64,000 bases of DNA, from contig JAYRLC010000016.1 in assembly GCA_041905405.1 (NCBI GenBank), positions 15,562 through 79,561 of the forward strand, written 5' to 3'. Below are positions 60,419 through 64,000 of the stretch, piece after piece. Origin of the DNA: RAM1 sp041905405 (GTDB lineage: Bacteria; Pseudomonadota; Gammaproteobacteria; Burkholderiales; Burkholderiaceae_C). A program made the translations under genes and the position numbers. The notes under the pieces are model-generated. The model ran no database searches, was not told the DNA's origin, and was given only the letters and a program-made list of their open reading frames with translations. Positions within the stretch are counted from its first letter, which is position 1, and each line of letters opens with the position of its first letter.

Positions 60419-62362
60419 TTGATTACCTTAAAAAACGTGACCCTTCGCCGCAGCGCGAAGGTGCTGCTGGACGACGTCTCCGTCACCCTGAACCCCGGCG
60501 AAAAGGTCGGCCTGGTCGGCCGCAACGGCGCCGGCAAGTCGACCCTGTTCGGCCTGCTCAATGGAACGCTGCACGAAGACTCGGGCGACTTTGCCGTGCC
60601 CAGGCAATGGCGCATGGCCCAGGTCGCGCAGAACATGCCCGAGACTGATGAATCGGCCACCGATTTCGTGCTGGGCGGCGACACGCGCCTCATGGAACTG
60701 AAAGAGGCGCTGACTCGCGCCGAAGCGTCCGGCGACGGCATGGAGATCGCCCACGCCTACACCGACCTGGCCGATGCGGGCGAGCACGACGCCGTTCCCC
60801 GCGCCCAGGCGCTGATCCTGGGCCTGGGTTTCAAGGTCCATGAGCTGGACGGCCCCGTCAACAGCTTCTCGGGCGGCTGGCGCATGCGCCTGCAGCTGGC
60901 GCGTGCGCTGATGTGCCCCAGCGACCTGCTGTTGCTGGACGAGCCCACCAACCACCTGGACCTGGATGCCCTGGTCTGGCTGGAAGCCTGGCTCAAGCGC
61001 TACGCAGGCACGCTGATCGTGATCAGCCACGACCGCGAATTCCTGGACGCCGTGACCGGCGTCACGCTGCACATCGAGCACCAGAAGCTCAACCGCTACG
61101 GCGGTAACTACAGCGCGTTCGAGACCCAGCGCGCGCAGCAGCTCGAACTGCAGCAGGCCAGCTACGCCAAACAGCAGGACAAGATCGCCCACCTGCAGAA
61201 GTTCATCGACCGCTTCAAGGCCAAGGCCAGCAAGGCCAAGCAGGCCCAGAGCCGCGTGAAGGCACTGGAGCGCATGGAAAAGATCGCGCCCATCCTGGCC
61301 GACGCCGAATTCAGCTTCGAGTTCAAGGAGCCGGCCAACCTGCCCAACCCGATGCTCGCGATTGCCGAGGGCAGCTTCGGCTACCAGGTCGACGAAGGCC
61401 AGAAAGTCATCGTGCGCGGCGTCAACCGCTCGGTGCTGGCGGGCCAGCGCATCGGCATCCTGGGCGCCAACGGCCAGGGCAAGTCCACGCTGGTCAAGAC
61501 CATCGCGCGCGACATCCCGCTGATCTCGGGCACCGTGACGGAAGGCAAGGGGCTGAACATTGGCTACTTCGCCCAGCAGGAGCTGGACGTGCTGAGCCCG
61601 GACAGCAACCCGCTGGAGCACATGATCCGGCTGGCGCGCGACGTGGGCCCGCAGGGCCGCGAGCAGGAACTGCGCAACTTCCTGGGCACGTTCAACTTCA
61701 CCGGCGACATGGTCAAGCAGGCCGTGGGCACCATGAGCGGCGGCGAAAAGGCCCGGCTGGTGCTGGCCATGATGGTCTGGCAACGCCCCAACCTGCTGCT
61801 GCTGGACGAGCCCACCAACCACCTGGACCTGGCCACGCGCGAGGCCCTGTCGGTCGCGCTCAACGAGTTCGAAGGCACCGTCATGCTGGTCAGCCACGAC
61901 CGCGCGCTGCTGCGTGCCGTGTGCGACGAGTTCTGGCTCGTGGGCCGCGGCGGCGTCGCGCCGTTCGACGGCGACCTGGACGACTATCAGCGCTACCTGC
62001 TGGACGAGGCCAAGCGCCTGCGTGAAGCCGCCAAAGAAGCCTCCCAGCCCGCCGCCGCGCCCGTGGTGGCCGCGCCGCCGCCACAAGCTCCGCGCGAGGC
62101 CCAGCGCAAGCTGGACGCGCAGCAGCGCCAGCAGCTGGCGACCCAGCTCAAACCGCTCAAGCGCGAGCTGGAGCAGACCGACAAGCGCATGGCGACCCTC
62201 GGCAGCGAAAAGGCTGCACTGGAGGAACGCATGGCGCAGCCCATGGCGCCAGCCGACATTGCCGACGCGGGCCGGCGCCTGAAGGCCGTGACCGACGAGC
62301 TGGCCACGCTCGAAGAACGGTGGCTGGAGCTGTCGGACCAGATCGAGGCCGCGTCGGCCTGA
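60419..62362 (+). CDS. ABC-F family ATPase (YheS/Uup-like)
   Basis: 647-aa soluble ATPase with two nucleotide-binding domains and no membrane part, as in ribosome-associated ABC-F proteins. Walker A motifs are GLVGRNGAGKSTLFGLL and ILGANGQGKSTLVKTI. Signatures NSFSGGWRMRLQLARALM and GTMSGGEKARLVLAM are each followed by LLLDEPTNHLDL. The linker between domains is long and charged, and a C-terminal coiled coil (about 550-645) is present. This length and tail suit YheS. The start is a TTG at 60419, four bases after the PurM-like stop. Confidence 0.92.
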   Translation: MITLKNVTLRRSAKVLLDDVSVTLNPGEKVGLVGRNGAGKSTLFGLLNGTLHEDSGDFAVPRQWRMAQVAQNMPETDESATDFVLGGDTRLMELKEALTRAEASGDGMEIAHAYTDLADAGEHDAVPRAQALILGLGFKVHELDGPVNSFSGGWRMRLQLARALMCPSDLLLLDEPTNHLDLDALVWLEAWLKRYAGTLIVISHDREFLDAVTGVTLHIEHQKLNRYGGNYSAFETQRAQQLELQQASYAKQQDKIAHLQKFIDRFKAKASKAKQAQSRVKALERMEKIAPILADAEFSFEFKEPANLPNPMLAIAEGSFGYQVDEGQKVIVRGVNRSVLAGQRIGILGANGQGKSTLVKTIARDIPLISGTVTEGKGLNIGYFAQQELDVLSPDSNPLEHMIRLARDVGPQGREQELRNFLGTFNFTGDMVKQAVGTMSGGEKARLVLAMMVWQRPNLLLLDEPTNHLDLATREALSVALNEFEGTVMLVSHDRALLRAVCDEFWLVGRGGVAPFDGDLDDYQRYLLDEAKRLREAAKEASQPAAAPVVAAPPPQAPREAQRKLDAQQRQQLATQLKPLKRELEQTDKRMATLGSEKAALEERMAQPMAPADIADAGRRLKAVTDELATLEERWLELSDQIEAASA

Positions 62363-62435
62363 GCGTTCCCGGCGGAAGAATGCCGCCTCTAAAACGTCGC
62401 CCCACGGACGGCGCGGGCGGCGCTACAGTGGCCCG

Positions 62436-62927
62436 ATGCCTACCGCCCTGCAAATGGCCGCCGGCAACCCCGCCCTGCTGGCGGCGGTGCGCCGAAGCCG
62501 CAAGATCCTGAACCGCCGCGCGCTGGTGGCCGCAGCCGCCAGTGCCGTGCCCATCCCCGGCCTGGACTGGGCCGTGGACGCCGCGCTGCTGTCCCGGTTG
62601 GTGCCTGAGATCAACACCGAATTCGGCCTGACCCCCGAACAGCTGGACCGGCTGACGCCCAACAAGCGCGAGCAGATCCAGAAGGCCACGGCCATGGTGG
62701 GCTCGGTGCTGATCGGCAAATTCATCACGCGGGACCTGGTCATCAAGGCAGCCCAGACCATCGGCGTGCGGCTGACGGCCAAGCAGGCCGCCAAATACGT
62801 GCCGCTGGCCGGACAGGCTGTGTCGGCGCTGATGGGCTACGCCGCCATCCGCTACCTGGGCGAAGAGCACCTGAAGGACTGCGTGCAGGTGGCCAAGGTC
62901 GCGGGGTTGCTGCCGCCGCCGCCGTGA
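62436..62927 (+). CDS. DUF697-like hypothetical protein
   Basis: 163-aa protein. VAAAASAVPIPGLDWAVDAA and AKYVPLAGQAVSALMGYAAI are amphipathic/hydrophobic hairpins resembling the DUF697/EcsC-type membrane-associated domains; function unknown. It ends in four prolines. TACAGT ends six bases before the ATG and no Shine-Dalgarno is seen. The gene is followed by an AT-rich 128-bp gap and the type III secretion genes. Confidence 0.7.
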   Translation: MPTALQMAAGNPALLAAVRRSRKILNRRALVAAAASAVPIPGLDWAVDAALLSRLVPEINTEFGLTPEQLDRLTPNKREQIQKATAMVGSVLIGKFITRDLVIKAAQTIGVRLTAKQAAKYVPLAGQAVSALMGYAAIRYLGEEHLKDCVQVAKVAGLLPPPP

Positions 62928-63055
62928 CGGTGCGCTTCTGCTTCTGGCCGGCACGGTGCCCAGACCATCGTCTGGGTCCGCCCAACTCGTCCTGAATTTA
63001 ATTCTTTTGAAATAATTTTTCGCAACCATCGCACGGTTTCATCCATGGAGGATCC
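62928..63055. other. AT-rich gap before the type III secretion pair
   Basis: The section 62990-63025 is markedly more AT-rich than the surroundings and probably carries the promoter for the chaperone-effector pair. TTCGC at 63019 and TTCAT at 63038 are 14 bases apart, weakly like a plant-inducible-promoter box but not matching it. No gene seen. Confidence 0.5.
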
Positions 63056-63481
63056 GTGCCTTTGGCAAGTTTTTACGATCTGGCAGCCGAATTTTGCGCT
63101 GCCACAGGCAGCGCCGCACCCGAACTGACCCCGGATCCGGGTGGCGTCGTTTCTTTCAACGTGCGCCTGAGGGATGTGGAGGTTTTCGTCTCGCACCTGC
63201 CGGCCGAGCACCCCGATCATGCGTTTGTTCTGGTCATGTTTGGCCAGGTGCCTCACGAGCGTCAATGGGCGGCATGGCGTGAACTGCTGCGCGCCAACCT
63301 GCTCATGCTCGGCGCCCACGCGCCATCGTTCAGCCTTCACCCGCTGGACGACCAGGTCATCCTGCAGTACGCCTACCCTCTTTCACACGCCAGCGGCGAA
63401 GGATTGCTGGCCGGGACCAACACGCTGGTGGACGAGGCACTGGCCTGGCGCGACAAGCACCGCCTGGAGGCTTCGCCGTGA
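63056..63481 (+). CDS. CesT-family type III secretion chaperone
   Basis: 141-aa small acidic protein (about 17 Asp/Glu against 8 Lys/Arg). SFYDLAAEFCAATGSAAPEL begins the first helix, followed by strands FNVRLRDVEVFVSHLP and the segment HAFVLVMFGQVPH. The ending LVDEALAWRDKH matches the alpha-beta pattern of CesT/SycE class I chaperones. Such chaperones bind the N-terminal region of one effector and pilot it to the secretion apparatus. The GTG at 63056 has GGAG upstream. Its stop overlaps the next GTG (GTGA), the usual arrangement of chaperone and cognate substrate. Confidence 0.8.
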   Translation: MPLASFYDLAAEFCAATGSAAPELTPDPGGVVSFNVRLRDVEVFVSHLPAEHPDHAFVLVMFGQVPHERQWAAWRELLRANLLMLGAHAPSFSLHPLDDQVILQYAYPLSHASGEGLLAGTNTLVDEALAWRDKHRLEASP

Positions 63482-64000
63482 TAAATCACCTGACCCGAAA
63501 TCCCAGCTTTCCCTCGATACTGGATCAGAAGTACAGCTCCGTGACCGAGACGGCAACGCCGCCCAACAGCCCCTGCAATTCACCCCAGCCCATGCAGGTA
63601 TCCAGCAGCGAATCACCGCTGTCCACGCGCAGTACAAGCAGCACCGCATGGACATCCCTGAAGGACCTTTCAAAAGTCATGGCCTCCCGGGGACTGTCGC
63701 AAATGGGGTCCAGTCTCGTCGGATCCACTCTGGGGCTCGGCGCCAAAACCTTGATCGTGTACGCAGCAGTCTCGAACCCGGCTCTCACAGCGACGGTCGT
63801 GTGCGCAGGGCTGGGCTTCATCGCCGCGGCGGGGCTTGTGGCCGGCTACAACGCAGCCGGGCTTGCCCGGCTGCGCGACGACATCCACGGTGGTGAAATG
63901 ACGCGCAGCCTGCAGAACCTGAACGAGGGGAAGGTCTACGACCTGCTGTATTGCGCACTGGAGTTGGCGCCGGGGGCCCTGCCGGTGGGCAAGATCATCA
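63478..64000 (+). CDS. Putative type III secreted effector/translocator (partial)
   Basis: An open frame from GTG 63478 to the right edge, 174 codons with no stop. The first about 65 residues are rich in Ser, Thr and Pro (for example SVTETATPPNSPCNSPQPMQ) and look disordered, as N-terminal type III signals and chaperone-binding regions do. They contain no Sec signal peptide. Residues about 75-120 are strongly hydrophobic (GLGAKTLIVYAAVSNPALTA, then TVVCAGLGFIAAAGLVAGYN), suggesting membrane insertion in the target. No known effector was recognised. Coupling to the chaperone is the main evidence. Confidence 0.65.
   Translation, partial: MINHLTRNPSFPSILDQKYSSVTETATPPNSPCNSPQPMQVSSSESPLSTRSTSSTAWTSLKDLSKVMASRGLSQMGSSLVGSTLGLGAKTLIVYAAVSNPALTATVVCAGLGFIAAAGLVAGYNAAGLARLRDDIHGGEMTRSLQNLNEGKVYDLLYCALELAPGALPVGKII

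Noticed and set aside
63019..63042. Possible PIP box (TTCGC-N14-TTCAT) for an HrpB/HrpX-type regulator
   Set aside because: The second half-site deviates, the spacer is one base short, and it is too close to the start codon to leave room for a -10.

Overview
The window is one compact, high-GC chromosomal segment from a beta-proteobacterium, most likely a member of the Comamonadaceae (Burkholderiales). Three things point there: the codon bias (long spurious ORFs opposite almost every real gene), the smc-zipA-ligA, map-glnD and dapC-dapD-pilU-dapE arrangements, and the protein families seen. Genus is not resolvable by eye. No rRNA, tRNA, CRISPR array, insertion sequence or prophage was seen, and no gene-free gap exceeds 300 bases (the largest is about 220).

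Left part (1-9.6 kb): branched-chain amino acid ABC transporter genes livM (cut by the window edge), livH and livK, then a fatty-acyl-CoA ligase, all on the minus strand, and a plus-strand Crp/Fnr regulator. Next is a minus-strand operon of a FeeM/LuxI-like acyltransferase, a CqsS-like hybrid kinase and a receiver-kinase (5.9-10.2 kb). It has the layout of a self-contained signal synthase plus sensor relay and is the best candidate for an undescribed system. The synthase frame is interrupted at an A8 run, and a 22-bp dyad lies just upstream.

10.4-19.5 kb: a nine-gene chemosensory operon (membrane receptor, cheY, STAS protein, cheA, soluble PAS receptor, cheW, cheR, cheD, cheB) resembling the Pseudomonas Che2/F7 type, with no flagellar genes nearby. 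19.6-31.1 kb: housekeeping and small conserved genes: selO-msrB-yciB-bolA-ppiC ending in a terminator, a membrane acyltransferase, rlhA, arginase, topoisomerase IB and several small uncharacterised proteins.

31.1-39.2 kb: a GNAT gene and purL (minus), then map and glnD (plus). 39.2-41.7 kb: a tightly coupled operon of one 232-aa protein, one COG2229-type small GTPase and three roadblock/LC7 proteins, reminiscent of actinobacterial conservons. 41.9-49.6 kb: def, a DUF454 gene, ligA, zipA, smc. 49.7-53.8 kb: three coupled cytoplasmic two-component genes without an output domain. 54.0-59.2 kb: the dapC-dapD-pilU-dapE-prmB run of lysine/peptidoglycan precursor synthesis. 59.3-62.9 kb: a divergent PurM homologue, an ABC-F protein and a DUF697-like protein. 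The right edge holds a CesT-type type III secretion chaperone coupled to the start of a putative effector that runs off the window.

A window-wide pattern is that about eleven genes have a -10-like hexamer ending only 6-8 nt before the start codon and no Shine-Dalgarno, which suggests leaderless or near-leaderless mRNAs.
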